A stretch of 64,000 nucleotides of DNA from Planctomycetota bacterium (lineage in GTDB: Bacteria > Planctomycetota > UBA1135 > GCA-002686595), in the NCBI GenBank assembly GCA_002720975.1, contig PBIX01000085.1, positions 1 through 64,000 of the forward strand. The letters run 5' to 3'. Shown piece after piece: positions 16,805-25,067 of this stretch (position 1 is its first letter; every line of letters begins with the position of its first letter). A program made the position numbers and the translations under genes. The notes under the pieces were generated by a model. It saw only the letters and a program-made list of their open reading frames with translations, was not told where the DNA came from and did no database searches.

Positions 16805-17694
16805 GCCGTCTCGTTGGCCCCAGCCGGGGTTGGTGCAGGGGGCTGAGCGCCAGCGTCCGTGCGGCCACGGTTACGCAACAAGAGTCCGACGCAGATGACG
16901 AACACCACGCACGAAATGAGTTGGGACGTGGAGATGGAGCCATCAAACCAGAGGCCCCGGATCGAATCGCCTCTGAAGTTCTCGATGGTGTAGCGGCTGA
17001 CGGCGTACAGGCTCAGCAGCTGAAGGCTCAACTGGCCCACGTAACGCCGACGACGTAGGAGCCAGTTGCCGATTCCAAACAGTACCAAGCCGTTGATGCT
17101 CATCCAGGGCTGGGTGGCCCAGAGAACCTGGCCAGCATTGTCCGCCCCGAACAGGCTGCCCTCACGGAGGACCTCGGGGATCTGGAGAGTGATGGGGAAG
17201 GGTAGGTGCGCTAGATGCTCGGGAACGATACTCCCGAAGTCGTCTCCCACGAGGAGGCATCCGACTCGGCCGATGGCCAATCCCAAGAACCCGCACAACA
17301 GACCGATGTCCAGACACTGCGTGAACGGCAGCCCATACTTGCGTGTACCAAACCACCCGGCAAGGATCGCGCCAAAGGCTCCGCCGTACATGACCAGTCC
17401 TCCCTCGTGAACGAACAGGACGCGCAGAGGATTGTCCACGAAGCGTTGGCCCACTGCCGAACCCTGGCCTACTTCCACAATCACGTACATGAACCGCGCC
17501 CCCAAGATGACGCCGGCCAAGACCCACATGGGCACGGCGTCCAAGCGGGGATGCCACTCCTGCGGGTTGGTGGTGTAGCGCAGGTTGATCTTCACGAATT
17601 GGTGTGAAGCCGTGATGAACCCCAGCACGACCATCAGGCCGAACGTCGTGATCGGGAAGTCGAAGTAGGGGACCTTGAAGAGGATGGGGTACAT
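16801..17694 (-). CDS. lgt: Prolipoprotein diacylglyceryl transferase
   Basis: 297 aa, seven or so membrane segments. Contains the Lgt landmarks VHEGGLVMYGGAFGAI (catalytic His region) and AIGRVGCLLVGDDFG. The latter departs from the usual GRxGNFxNxExxG: Asn is replaced by Cys and Glu by Asp, a pattern seen in the broader family. The late Arg region ENFRGDSIRG is present. Lgt moves diacylglyceryl from phosphatidylglycerol to the lipobox Cys of pre-lipoproteins at the inner membrane; several lipoproteins in this window would be substrates. Followed by the RNase HII-like gene with a 4-base overlap. Confidence 0.88.
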   Translation of the reverse strand: MYPILFKVPYFDFPITTFGLMVVLGFITASHQFVKINLRYTTNPQEWHPRLDAVPMWVLAGVILGARFMYVIVEVGQGSAVGQRFVDNPLRVLFVHEGGLVMYGGAFGAILAGWFGTRKYGLPFTQCLDIGLLCGFLGLAIGRVGCLLVGDDFGSIVPEHLAHLPFPITLQIPEVLREGSLFGADNAGQVLWATQPWMSINGLVLFGIGNWLLRRRRYVGQLSLQLLSLYAVSRYTIENFRGDSIRGLWFDGSISTSQLISCVVFVICVGLLLRNRGRTDAGAQPPAPTPAGANETA

Positions 17695-17872
17695 GGTGGG
17701 GCTGGACGGAGGGTGCCGGTGGGCGAGGATTGTAGTCCCCTGTGGCCTCAGGTACCCAGAGATCCCTGGCCTAGTACTTCCTTCTCAGAGAGGTTGATGC
17801 TCCTCGCCGGATTGATATCCTTCTCGCCTACCCATCGTGGGCACCTGATCCACGAGAACGTTCCAGTCGTTC

Positions 17873-17888
17873 GGGGCCTGACAGCCCC
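17873..17888 (+). other. Small hairpin just before the Pus10-like gene's ribosome binding site
   Basis: GGGGC (17873-17877) pairs with GCCCC (17884-17888) across a 6-base loop. It ends about 9 bases before the Shine-Dalgarno-like GGAAGG (17898-17903) of the next gene. Could affect translation; chance pairing is possible in GC-rich DNA. Confidence 0.25.
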
Positions 17889-17907
17889 CTCGCCCGAAGG
17901 AAGGGCC

Positions 17908-18795
17908 ATGCGTCACCGCGAGCAGAATCAACCCCGGGTCAAGGTCTACCTCGAAGGACGCTATCGCAAGCTGGTGCGCGATCTGCCGCAGACCGTGTTC
18001 TGGTGTCCCGAATGCAAGGGACATCCCCGGCGCCGCCGCAAGTGCTCCTACTGTGAGGGCTTTGGGAAATTGACCCGCGATTCAGTCCAGGAATTGGTGG
18101 GGTGGGTCTTGGGCAAGGCCTTCGGTACTCGCAAGCACAAGTTTCATGGTGCGGGTCGCGAGGACATGGATGTACGCATGCTCGGCAGCGGGCGCCCCTT
18201 CATCCTGGAGCTGATCAACCCCAAGACCCAGGACGTGGACCTGGCTGAGGCCGAACAGGTGATCAATCAACGCAACGAGGGGCGTATCGAAATCGAGGGC
18301 CTGCACTGGTCTGAGAAGCCTCGTGTGCGAGTCCTCAAGGAGGGCAAACACGCCAAGCGCTACGGAGCCCTGGTCGAGGTCGAGGGTCAGGTGGATCCCC
18401 AGACGATTGCGGACCTTGTGGGCCAGCGCATTCCCCTGGCGCAGCGTACCCCATCCCGCGTGGCCCACCGCCGGGCGGACCTGATCCGCGAGCGCTGGAT
18501 CGAAGTCCAGGAGCTGAAGCCTGGGGACGACGGGTCCTGGGATCTGGTTGTGCTCGCTCAGCATGGCACCTACGTCAAGGAGGCCATCTCCGGAGAGGGC
18601 GAGAAAACGAAGCCCTCATTGGGAGAGTTGCTGGGTGGTCTGACCTGCAAGTGCCTGCAGTTGGACGTGCTCGGTATTTTGGACGAAGAAGGCGAGAATG
18701 AGTGGGTGGCCCCCAGCCGTCCCTTGCCCGTATCCTTCGGAAGCGGCTTGGATGCCGCCGAGGCTCCGGCCTGTTCCGATCAGCCTTCGGACTAG
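17908..18795 (+). CDS. Pus10-type tRNA pseudouridine synthase (short form)
   Basis: 295 aa from the ATG at 17908, preceded at good spacing by GGAAGG. The central motif HGAGREDMDVRMLGSGRPF followed by ELINP is the hallmark of Pus10, the archaeal/eukaryotic synthase for tRNA positions 54/55. D86 of GRED corresponds to the catalytic Asp of the family. Later Pus10 features QRTPSRVAHRRADLIRER and QHGTYVKEAISGEGEKTKPS are also present. Near the N-terminus C33-x2-C36 and C46-x2-C49 should bind zinc. The THUMP-containing N-terminal part of archaeal Pus10 is mostly missing: only about 30 residues precede the zinc motif. In bacteria TruB normally makes pseudouridine 55, so target and role need testing. 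Shares a CTAG end overlap with the convergent dehydratase-like gene. Confidence 0.85.
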   Translation: MRHREQNQPRVKVYLEGRYRKLVRDLPQTVFWCPECKGHPRRRRKCSYCEGFGKLTRDSVQELVGWVLGKAFGTRKHKFHGAGREDMDVRMLGSGRPFILELINPKTQDVDLAEAEQVINQRNEGRIEIEGLHWSEKPRVRVLKEGKHAKRYGALVEVEGQVDPQTIADLVGQRIPLAQRTPSRVAHRRADLIRERWIEVQELKPGDDGSWDLVVLAQHGTYVKEAISGEGEKTKPSLGELLGGLTCKCLQLDVLGILDEEGENEWVAPSRPLPVSFGSGLDAAEAPACSDQPSD

Positions 18796-19289
18796 ACCAG
18801 CACCCCGAGGATCTCGCCCTCGAAGACCATGGTCCGGTCCACGAAGCCCTGAGCCTGGTAGCGGAACATGCGCCGGGAGCACTTCAGGAGGTGTACGCAG
18901 AGCATGAGCCGACAGTCGGGTTCTACGAGTCCCCGGAAACGGGCCTTGTCCACCCCGCCGAAGCCGACGAAGTTGCCCGGTTGGGTTCCATCCCCCGCCT
19001 GATCCACCCGATGGGCGGAGTAGTCGAAGGCCGACAGCTGTGCGGCCGCTTCGATTTGAAGGGCTCCAGGGAACATGGGGCGTCCAGGGATGTGGTCCTT
19101 GGCCCACCAGTCATCGCTGGCGATGTCCTTGTAGCCGACCATGAGCCGGCCCTCCACGTCCTCATGCAGAACGCCATCCAGCATGGCGAAGCGACCGCTC
19201 TGGCGTAGATACTGATCCAGTTCCGTTCGGGAGACCACGGTCTGGGAGAGGTCCAGGGTCTCGAAATCGATGAGGGGTTGGCTTGCCAT
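18792..19289 (-). CDS. FabZ/FabA-like 3-hydroxyacyl-ACP dehydratase (hot-dog fold)
   Basis: 165 aa. The motif KDHIPGRPMFPGALQIEAAAQL matches the FabZ active-site helix, with the catalytic His and Glu both present, and FVGFGGVDKARFRGLVEPDC matches the following strands. FabZ dehydrates 3-hydroxyacyl-ACP in fatty-acid elongation. The N-terminus (VVSRTELDQYLRQSGRFAMLDG) fits FabZ-like proteins with the substrate loop. With no fab or lpx neighbours it may serve an accessory pathway rather than housekeeping synthesis. Confidence 0.82.
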   Translation of the reverse strand: MASQPLIDFETLDLSQTVVSRTELDQYLRQSGRFAMLDGVLHEDVEGRLMVGYKDIASDDWWAKDHIPGRPMFPGALQIEAAAQLSAFDYSAHRVDQAGDGTQPGNFVGFGGVDKARFRGLVEPDCRLMLCVHLLKCSRRMFRYQAQGFVDRTMVFEGEILGVLV

Positions 19290-19336
19290 GGGCTGTGGAG
19301 TGTACGTAGCCAGGGGAGGGCATCCAACACTCTCCC

Positions 19337-20725
19337 TCAGCCTCCAGCGCCCACCTCATCGGGACGAAATTGGAGCCAGCGGCCCCTCTGGACGATCCCA
19401 GCCATGACAGCGGACTTGAGAATTGTGGTCAGGTTGATGGCCCACCAGACACCTGCGGCTCCCATTCCCAGGTGAGTGGCCAGGAACCACGCCAGAGGCA
19501 GGCGCAAGATATTGCCGGGCACACTCACGAGGAAGAGCGGTGCGGTGTACCCCGCTCCCAGGAGGGTCTTCTCGTGCATGACCTCATAGGCCACGAAGAG
19601 TTGTGAGGCGGCCAGGATCTGGACGTACCTGATGGCCTCCCGCGCGACGCCCGGGTCATCGGTAAAGAGGGGCACGATGATCGGTCCCGCCAACCAGAAA
19701 ACCAGGGTGAACAAGGTCCCCGTTCCGAGAGCCAGGATGCGCAAGCTGCGTACGGCCTGCCGCGCACCTTGCGGAGACTCGGCTCCCAGGTTCCGGCCCA
19801 CAAGAGAGGAGCCAGCCACCGCGATTCCCAGGAAGAAGGGGAAGGCCACCCCCTCGAAGGCGTTGAAGCCGATGCTCAGCCCACCCAGCACAGCGTCCCC
19901 CAGGGGGCTCAAGGTGGTGCGCAGCAGGGCGAAGTAGACCCCGGCATAGACCACAATGGAGAGGCAAGAGGGTATTCCGATGCGGACAATCTGGCTCAGT
20001 CGCCGGAGCGAGAGGCCCTGGAATGAGAAGAGTCGAACGGAGTAGAGGCGCACCAGGAAGAACAGGCCCAGGCCGGCGCTAACCGCACGTGAGAGCCCCG
20101 TGGCCAGGGCTGCGCCCGCGATTCCCATACCCTCGATCGGTCCCCAGCCGTAGATGAGAACCGGGTTCAGGACGAAGTTGCAGCCCACGGCTACGAGCTG
20201 CAGCATCAGGGGTAGGCGGGTGTTTCCCATGGCGACGAAGGTCGTGCTCACCACCGGCGCGAGGGCCATGGGGATCGTTACGGCGTAGATCGTGCCGAGA
20301 TAGGTCTGGGAGAACTCTGAGGTCTTGCCGACCAGACCAAGCCCCCCGGTCAGGGCCTCGATGCTGGATGTGCCCACCAACCCGACCAGGATGGCGACGA
20401 ACGTGGCCAGCAGGAGGGCATGGCGGATCACCGCATCGCGTCCTGCCCGGTCGCCGGCCCCCGTGCAACGCGCAACCAGGGTCAGGGAACCGCCCACCGC
20501 CAGGAAGTAGAAAGCGAAGTTGAGGGTCAGGAGAAACGTGCAGGGGCCCAGTGCCGCATGGGCCTCTGCGCCAAGATCCTGGACCCAGAACTGATCGTTG
20601 ACCCGATAGGCGCTGTTGCAGACAAACGAGAGGACCGATGGCCAGGCCAGCAGCAGCACGTCCCGGACACGGGCGGGTGCGGCACCCGCAGTGGGCTGTG
20701 GGTCGTCTGGATTGGGGGTCCCCAA
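19337..20725 (-). CDS. MATE-family multidrug/metabolite efflux transporter
   Basis: 462 aa with about twelve membrane segments in two homologous halves. Typical MATE features include a first helix with LAWPSVLSFVCNSAYRVNDQFWV, the repeat-end region MALAPVVSTTFVAMGNTRLPL with the following GCNFVLNPVLIYG, and the equivalent GLSIGFNAFEGVAFPFF in the second half. Such proteins export organic cations or drugs with H+ or Na+. Substrate unknown. Its start lies 42 bases after the stop of the next gene upstream on the same strand. Confidence 0.9.
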   Translation of the reverse strand: MGTPNPDDPQPTAGAAPARVRDVLLLAWPSVLSFVCNSAYRVNDQFWVQDLGAEAHAALGPCTFLLTLNFAFYFLAVGGSLTLVARCTGAGDRAGRDAVIRHALLLATFVAILVGLVGTSSIEALTGGLGLVGKTSEFSQTYLGTIYAVTIPMALAPVVSTTFVAMGNTRLPLMLQLVAVGCNFVLNPVLIYGWGPIEGMGIAGAALATGLSRAVSAGLGLFFLVRLYSVRLFSFQGLSLRRLSQIVRIGIPSCLSIVVYAGVYFALLRTTLSPLGDAVLGGLSIGFNAFEGVAFPFFLGIAVAGSSLVGRNLGAESPQGARQAVRSLRILALGTGTLFTLVFWLAGPIIVPLFTDDPGVAREAIRYVQILAASQLFVAYEVMHEKTLLGAGYTAPLFLVSVPGNILRLPLAWFLATHLGMGAAGVWWAINLTTILKSAVMAGIVQRGRWLQFRPDEVGAGG

Positions 20726-20767
20726 GTGTATTCGTCTTCAGGGGCCGGCCTGCGCGGCTCTTGGGCT

Positions 20768-21982
20768 CTAGTGGCGCCGGGTGAGTTGAAGGGTGACGGC
20801 TCGGCCTGGCGAATCCCCGTCCACCTCAAAGACGGTAACGCCCAGCAGTTCCCCGCGCGCTTCGCCGCGTAGCGTGTACTCTCCGTCTGGCAGGAAGGGA
20901 ATCTGAGCCGTTCCATCGGCCTCGCTGGAGACATCGATGACCCCCGCCGGCTGGCCTTGTCCGCGCAGGCGTGCCGTCGCTACGGGTATGCCTTCCTCAT
21001 CCACCACGCGTACCGTGACAGTGCGTGTGCGTGGGATGGTCAGGTCGGGATGCGTATAGCGTGGGCCCACCATTCCAAAGGGCTGAGCCTCGATGAGTGG
21101 ACGATCAATATTGCCCAGAGACAGCAAATAGGCGTCTTCGATGACCTCTTCGATGCGCCAGTAGCCGGATCCGTCGGTCCGAGTACTCTGTCGGCCGCGG
21201 TCACGCTGGTTCTCGATGAACACCGGCAGGTTGCCTACGCCCACACCATCAGAGTCTCGCACGATCCCCTCCGCCATTCCGGCCGGAATCAACTTGAGCA
21301 AGAGGTGCGCATGGTTCTTGCCGGGGAGGTTCTCAAACCCCTTCAGCTTGAAGAGCATCACCTCCTGCCCACGGCAACTCATCCCAGCGGCCTCCACGTG
21401 CACGCGGTAGCCACCCATGGGGAGGTCGAATTCTTCAAACGTCCGTTCGGCGCCTTGGTATTCCACGATGCGTTCGATGGCCCGGTTGCGACCGAGCGCC
21501 AGCTGGGAGGGTTTGATCACCAGGCGCCACTCGGGGGGGAACTCGACGCCCGGGTCCACTTCGATCATGCCGCTGATCGTGCAGGACCCGTCAAAGGTCT
21601 TCTCGTAGTTCTTCCACTCCATGGGGAGGCCTACCTGAATGCCCCCTCCGGAAACGGGGGTCAGGTCTCCATTGGCGTTGGGGGGGGCTGACATCACGTC
21701 GCCTCCTCCGTTCATCGGGGTCGAACCCGGGCCTGACCCGTCCGTCAGTCCACCCGCTTGTCTACCGAACAGCACGAGACCGATCACCAGGCCTCCGCAG
21801 ATCAGGAGGCACAGGCCCATCAGCAGGCCCGTGCTGCTGGAACCACACGCCTTCCCACGAGCGGGAGGACGGGTTCCCATCGCTTGGCGGCTTGTGGGCC
21901 CCCGGTCGGTGGAGAGGAGAGATGCCTTGCGGAAAAAGGCACTCACCGGTGCATGGTGTGGCTCGTATCGGTCGATTGACAT
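20768..21982 (-). CDS. Membrane-anchored protein with carboxypeptidase-regulatory-like repeats
   Basis: 404 aa. One membrane helix (about residues 50-73, GLLMGLCLLICGGLVIGLVL) is followed by a Gly/Pro/Asn-rich linker and an extracytoplasmic part with three or so beta-sandwich units. Among these are GIVRDSDGVGVGNLPVFIEN and VRVVDEEGIPVATARLRGQG, typical of the carboxypeptidase regulatory-like fold. The N-terminal 45 residues are basic and lack a signal peptide, suggesting a type II topology. No catalytic motif; likely a structural or adhesion-related protein. Confidence 0.7.
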   Translation of the reverse strand: MSIDRYEPHHAPVSAFFRKASLLSTDRGPTSRQAMGTRPPARGKACGSSSTGLLMGLCLLICGGLVIGLVLFGRQAGGLTDGSGPGSTPMNGGGDVMSAPPNANGDLTPVSGGGIQVGLPMEWKNYEKTFDGSCTISGMIEVDPGVEFPPEWRLVIKPSQLALGRNRAIERIVEYQGAERTFEEFDLPMGGYRVHVEAAGMSCRGQEVMLFKLKGFENLPGKNHAHLLLKLIPAGMAEGIVRDSDGVGVGNLPVFIENQRDRGRQSTRTDGSGYWRIEEVIEDAYLLSLGNIDRPLIEAQPFGMVGPRYTHPDLTIPRTRTVTVRVVDEEGIPVATARLRGQGQPAGVIDVSSEADGTAQIPFLPDGEYTLRGEARGELLGVTVFEVDGDSPGRAVTLQLTRRH

Positions 21983-22167
21983 GGTTCGTTGTCCTTACCT
22001 AGGCTTACTACCCCTTGGGTAGACCCCTTGGGACGGCTTGGCCGCTGCTCCACAAGGAGGGGCGCCGGGATGCAACGCCTTCCACCCGGTCGGACTGCTC
22101 TTACGGGCAGCGCGAGCCGGGCCCGACATCATAGCCCCACGACCTCTCGTAGGGGATTGCCAGACCC

Positions 22168-24693
22168 ATGACCCAACACCTTTTCATCCCCCGCCAGCGT
22201 CCGCTTCGATTCCTCCTCGCGCTCGGTGCCTTTGTCGCCCTCAGTGCTCTGATCCCGGTCTCCCCCGGGAGTGAGGCGACGGAGGTCTCCGCCCAGGATG
22301 GCCGTGTGATTCTGGTCGGGTTTGACGGCGCCGATTCACGCACGACAAAGCGCATGATCGATGAGGGCCGCCTGCCCAATCTGACGAAGCTGGCTCAGAC
22401 CGGGACCTTTGCTCCCCTCATCTCCACCAACCCCGCCGAGTCGGCTGCGGGTTGGGCGGCCCTGAACACGGGCACCAACCCGGTCAAGAACGGCGTACCC
22501 AGCTTCATCAAGCGGAACACCGGAGGCACCCAGATGCCCGCCTTCGGACACATCTATCAGGAAGATGTGGTGATCGAGGTTCCCTCCAGCGCAGTGGTCT
22601 CCGGTCTCGTGAGTGTCGTTGAGACCCTCCCCCTCGAGCCCAGCATGGCCATGGGCTTCTTGGTCACCCTGGTGTCACTTGTGGGGTTTCTGGTTGTGCT
22701 CCGCGGCCTACTCAAGGTCAAGTCGACCTTGGCGGTGGTGCTGTCGTTGTTGCTCAGCGTGGCCGGTGGCTACGCGGGTCTGACCTGGATGGCAGGCCAG
22801 GAAACCGGCGGGTCGGCGAGCGCTTCGGGCAGCGACACCTACGAGGTTCCCCAGGTGTTCAAGAACGCGGTCACGCAGCCGGGTTTCTGGGACATCGCCG
22901 CTCGGGGCGGCAAGCGCGCGATCGTGCTCGACGCGGCCCTGGCCTTTGATCAGGAGACGGTTCCCGGAGCGCGCGTCCTCGCTGGCTTGGGTCTGCCGGA
23001 CGTGCGCGGGGCGGGCAACGGCAACTGGTTCATCTACACCACTGAGGATACCGAGGTGCACCGCGCGCCCAAGGGGTGGGTGGACTCCAAGGGTTCGGGT
23101 ACGGGCACGACCTTCCGAGTGGACGAGCGGGGCGGCAAGATCGTGACGGCCGTCTACGGGCCGGTCAACTTCACGAAGAAGGCACCCCTCGAGGCACAGA
23201 TTGCCGAGATCAACGAGTCCCTGAAGAGCCCGGATCTGGGCTGGAAGACGGGCGGGGAGCTGCGCGACAAGCGCAAGGCCTTGGAGGCGGAGCTCAAGGG
23301 ACTCAAGAGCTCTCCCCATGAACATCGCGTCAGCTTGCCCATGGCTCTGGAGCGCAAAGGCGAGAGGCTGGCGATAACGATCAACGGGGACACGCAGACT
23401 GCTGGGGAGGGTGAGTGGACCGAGTGGTTCCGCCTGCCCTTCGAGTTGGCTCCCGGCCTTGTGGCGGGCGGCCTGACACGTGTGCGCGTCATGGAGCTGG
23501 GGGAGGTCATCACCGTCTACCTGCACACCTTCGACATCGACCCCGAGAATCCTCCCATCTGGCAGCAGGTCAGCCAGCCCGCAGAATTCGCCGGCGAGCT
23601 CGCCGGTTGGGCCGGAGGCCCCTACGAGACCCTGGGATGGTCCTGCATGACCAACCAGCTCAAGGACAAGAAGCTGCCCGTGGACGTTTTTCTGGAGGAC
23701 GTCGAGTTCACCATGAAGTGGCGCAGGCGGCTGACCCACTCCGTGCTTGATCGCGATGACTGGGAGGTGCTCTTCAGCGTGTTCAGCACCACCGACCGGG
23801 TGCAGCACATGATGTACAAGTACCACGACCCCTCGCACCCCTTCCACGACCCCGAGGAGTCGGCACGCGTGGTGGATTTCTTTGGCAAGCCGACGGCCCT
23901 GAAGGACATCGTCCCCGCCATCTACGAGCAGATGGACGTGACGGTGGGTGAGATCCTGGCCAAGCTCACTCCCGCCGACACCCTGATGCTCTGCGCGGAC
24001 CACGGGTTCACCAGCTACCGGCGCGGCCTGGAGGTGAACAACTGGCTCGAGTCGGAGGGCTACCTGACCCTCAAGCCGGGCAACACCAAGACCAGCAACA
24101 GCATGGCGCTGCTCGCGGCGGATTGGAGCAAGACCAAGGCCTACTCCCTGGGCCTGGGCATGATCTACGTGAACATGACAGGGCGTGAGAAGGGTGGGAT
24201 TGTTCCCAAGGACGAGGCCAAGGCTCTCCTGGCTGAGATCGGAGACAAACTTGTAGCCCTGCGCGATGCGGGATCCGAGGAGGCGCCCTTCGACGAACCC
24301 CAGCAGGTGGTCCTCGACTACGCGATCATGGACGATCTCTACCAGGGGCCGCAGGAGTGGGGCAGGGCGGACTACCCCTGCGCGGACATGCAGGTGGGAT
24401 TCGCCGAGTACTACCGCGCCTCCTGGGGCACGGTCTCCGGCAAGCTCAAGCTGGTGAAGAACGAGGCGGGCGCGGTCGTGCCGGGTCCCATGTATAGGGA
24501 CAACAGCAACAACTGGTCGGGGGACCACGCGTCCAACTCCCCGCATCTGGTTACCGGGATCTTCTTCAGCAGCAAGCCGATTCAGGTTCCAGAGGACGGT
24601 GTCAGCGTGATGCATATCGCACCCACCGTGTTGGAGTCCCTCGGTGTGGCCATCCCGGAGAACTTCGATCTGCCGGCCCTGGCGCGGAAGTAG
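22168..24693 (+). CDS. Alkaline-phosphatase-superfamily phosphodiesterase, membrane-associated
   Basis: 841 aa with an N-terminal export/membrane signal (about residues 10-32). The catalytic domain starts VILVGFDGADSRTTKRMIDE (first metal Asp) and continues with STNPAESAAGWAALNTGTNP, the nucleophile-bearing loop, then later metal-site motifs DRVQHMMYKYHDP and CADHGFTSYRRGLEVNNWL. An unusual feature is a pair of membrane helices inserted at about residues 152-212 (MGFLVTLVSLVGFLVVL and LAVVLSLLLSVAGGYAGL), between the first catalytic loop and the rest. Members of this family cleave phosphodiesters or phosphomonoesters, including phospholipid head groups; substrate unknown. Its last base is shared with the start codon of the rhodanese gene. 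Confidence 0.85.
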   Translation: MTQHLFIPRQRPLRFLLALGAFVALSALIPVSPGSEATEVSAQDGRVILVGFDGADSRTTKRMIDEGRLPNLTKLAQTGTFAPLISTNPAESAAGWAALNTGTNPVKNGVPSFIKRNTGGTQMPAFGHIYQEDVVIEVPSSAVVSGLVSVVETLPLEPSMAMGFLVTLVSLVGFLVVLRGLLKVKSTLAVVLSLLLSVAGGYAGLTWMAGQETGGSASASGSDTYEVPQVFKNAVTQPGFWDIAARGGKRAIVLDAALAFDQETVPGARVLAGLGLPDVRGAGNGNWFIYTTEDTEVHRAPKGWVDSKGSGTGTTFRVDERGGKIVTAVYGPVNFTKKAPLEAQIAEINESLKSPDLGWKTGGELRDKRKALEAELKGLKSSPHEHRVSLPMALERKGERLAITINGDTQTAGEGEWTEWFRLPFELAPGLVAGGLTRVRVMELGEVITVYLHTFDIDPENPPIWQQVSQPAEFAGELAGWAGGPYETLGWSCMTNQLKDKKLPVDVFLEDVEFTMKWRRRLTHSVLDRDDWEVLFSVFSTTDRVQHMMYKYHDPSHPFHDPEESARVVDFFGKPTALKDIVPAIYEQMDVTVGEILAKLTPADTLMLCADHGFTSYRRGLEVNNWLESEGYLTLKPGNTKTSNSMALLAADWSKTKAYSLGLGMIYVNMTGREKGGIVPKDEAKALLAEIGDKLVALRDAGSEEAPFDEPQQVVLDYAIMDDLYQGPQEWGRADYPCADMQVGFAEYYRASWGTVSGKLKLVKNEAGAVVPGPMYRDNSNNWSGDHASNSPHLVTGIFFSSKPIQVPEDGVSVMHIAPTVLESLGVAIPENFDLPALARK

Positions 24694-25010
24694 TGCAGCA
24701 CATCACGCCGAGCGGGTTGCAAGAGCGCCTGGACTCCGGCGAGCAGATCACCATCGTGGACGTACGCGAGGGTGCGGAGTTGGAGATCTGCAGCCTGCCT
24801 GAGGTGGTTCACATTCCCCTCAGCGCGATTGCCAGTGACTACACGGAGCTGGACCCGGATGCGCCCTACGCCATCCTCTGTCACCACGGCATCCGCAGTG
24901 CTCAGGCTGCGGGATTTCTGATCCAGGCCGGCTTCCAGGACGTGATCAACATCGAGGGGGGAATCGAGCGCTGGGCCCAAGAGGTCGATTCGACCCTGCA
25001 GCGCTATTGA
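24693..25010 (+). CDS. Single-domain rhodanese
   Basis: 105 aa starting at a GTG that overlaps the previous stop (TAGTG), so translation is probably coupled. Contains IVDVREGAELEICSLPEVVHIPL and the active loop C63-H-H-G-I-R-S, with the catalytic Cys and basic loop of sulfurtransferases, then GFQDVINIEGGIERW. Transfers sulfane sulfur to thiols or other acceptors in the cytoplasm. Similar single-domain rhodaneses often accompany molybdopterin or thiazole sulfur chemistry, but the immediate neighbours do not show that. Confidence 0.9.
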   Translation: MQHITPSGLQERLDSGEQITIVDVREGAELEICSLPEVVHIPLSAIASDYTELDPDAPYAILCHHGIRSAQAAGFLIQAGFQDVINIEGGIERWAQEVDSTLQRY

Positions 25011-25067
25011 GCGAGGCTGCAGGGCCCTCTCTGGCATCGTGAGAGTGCCTCCTGCTACCCTGCGACG

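Noticed and set aside
22008-22022. CTACCC/GGGTAG hairpin in the divergent gap before the phosphodiesterase
   Set aside because: Short, without T-run or link to known elements; likely chance.
22708-24615. Long open frame (635 codons) on the minus strand opposite the phosphodiesterase
   Set aside because: His/Leu/Val/Gly-rich composition with no domain; mirror of a strongly coding plus strand in GC-rich DNA.
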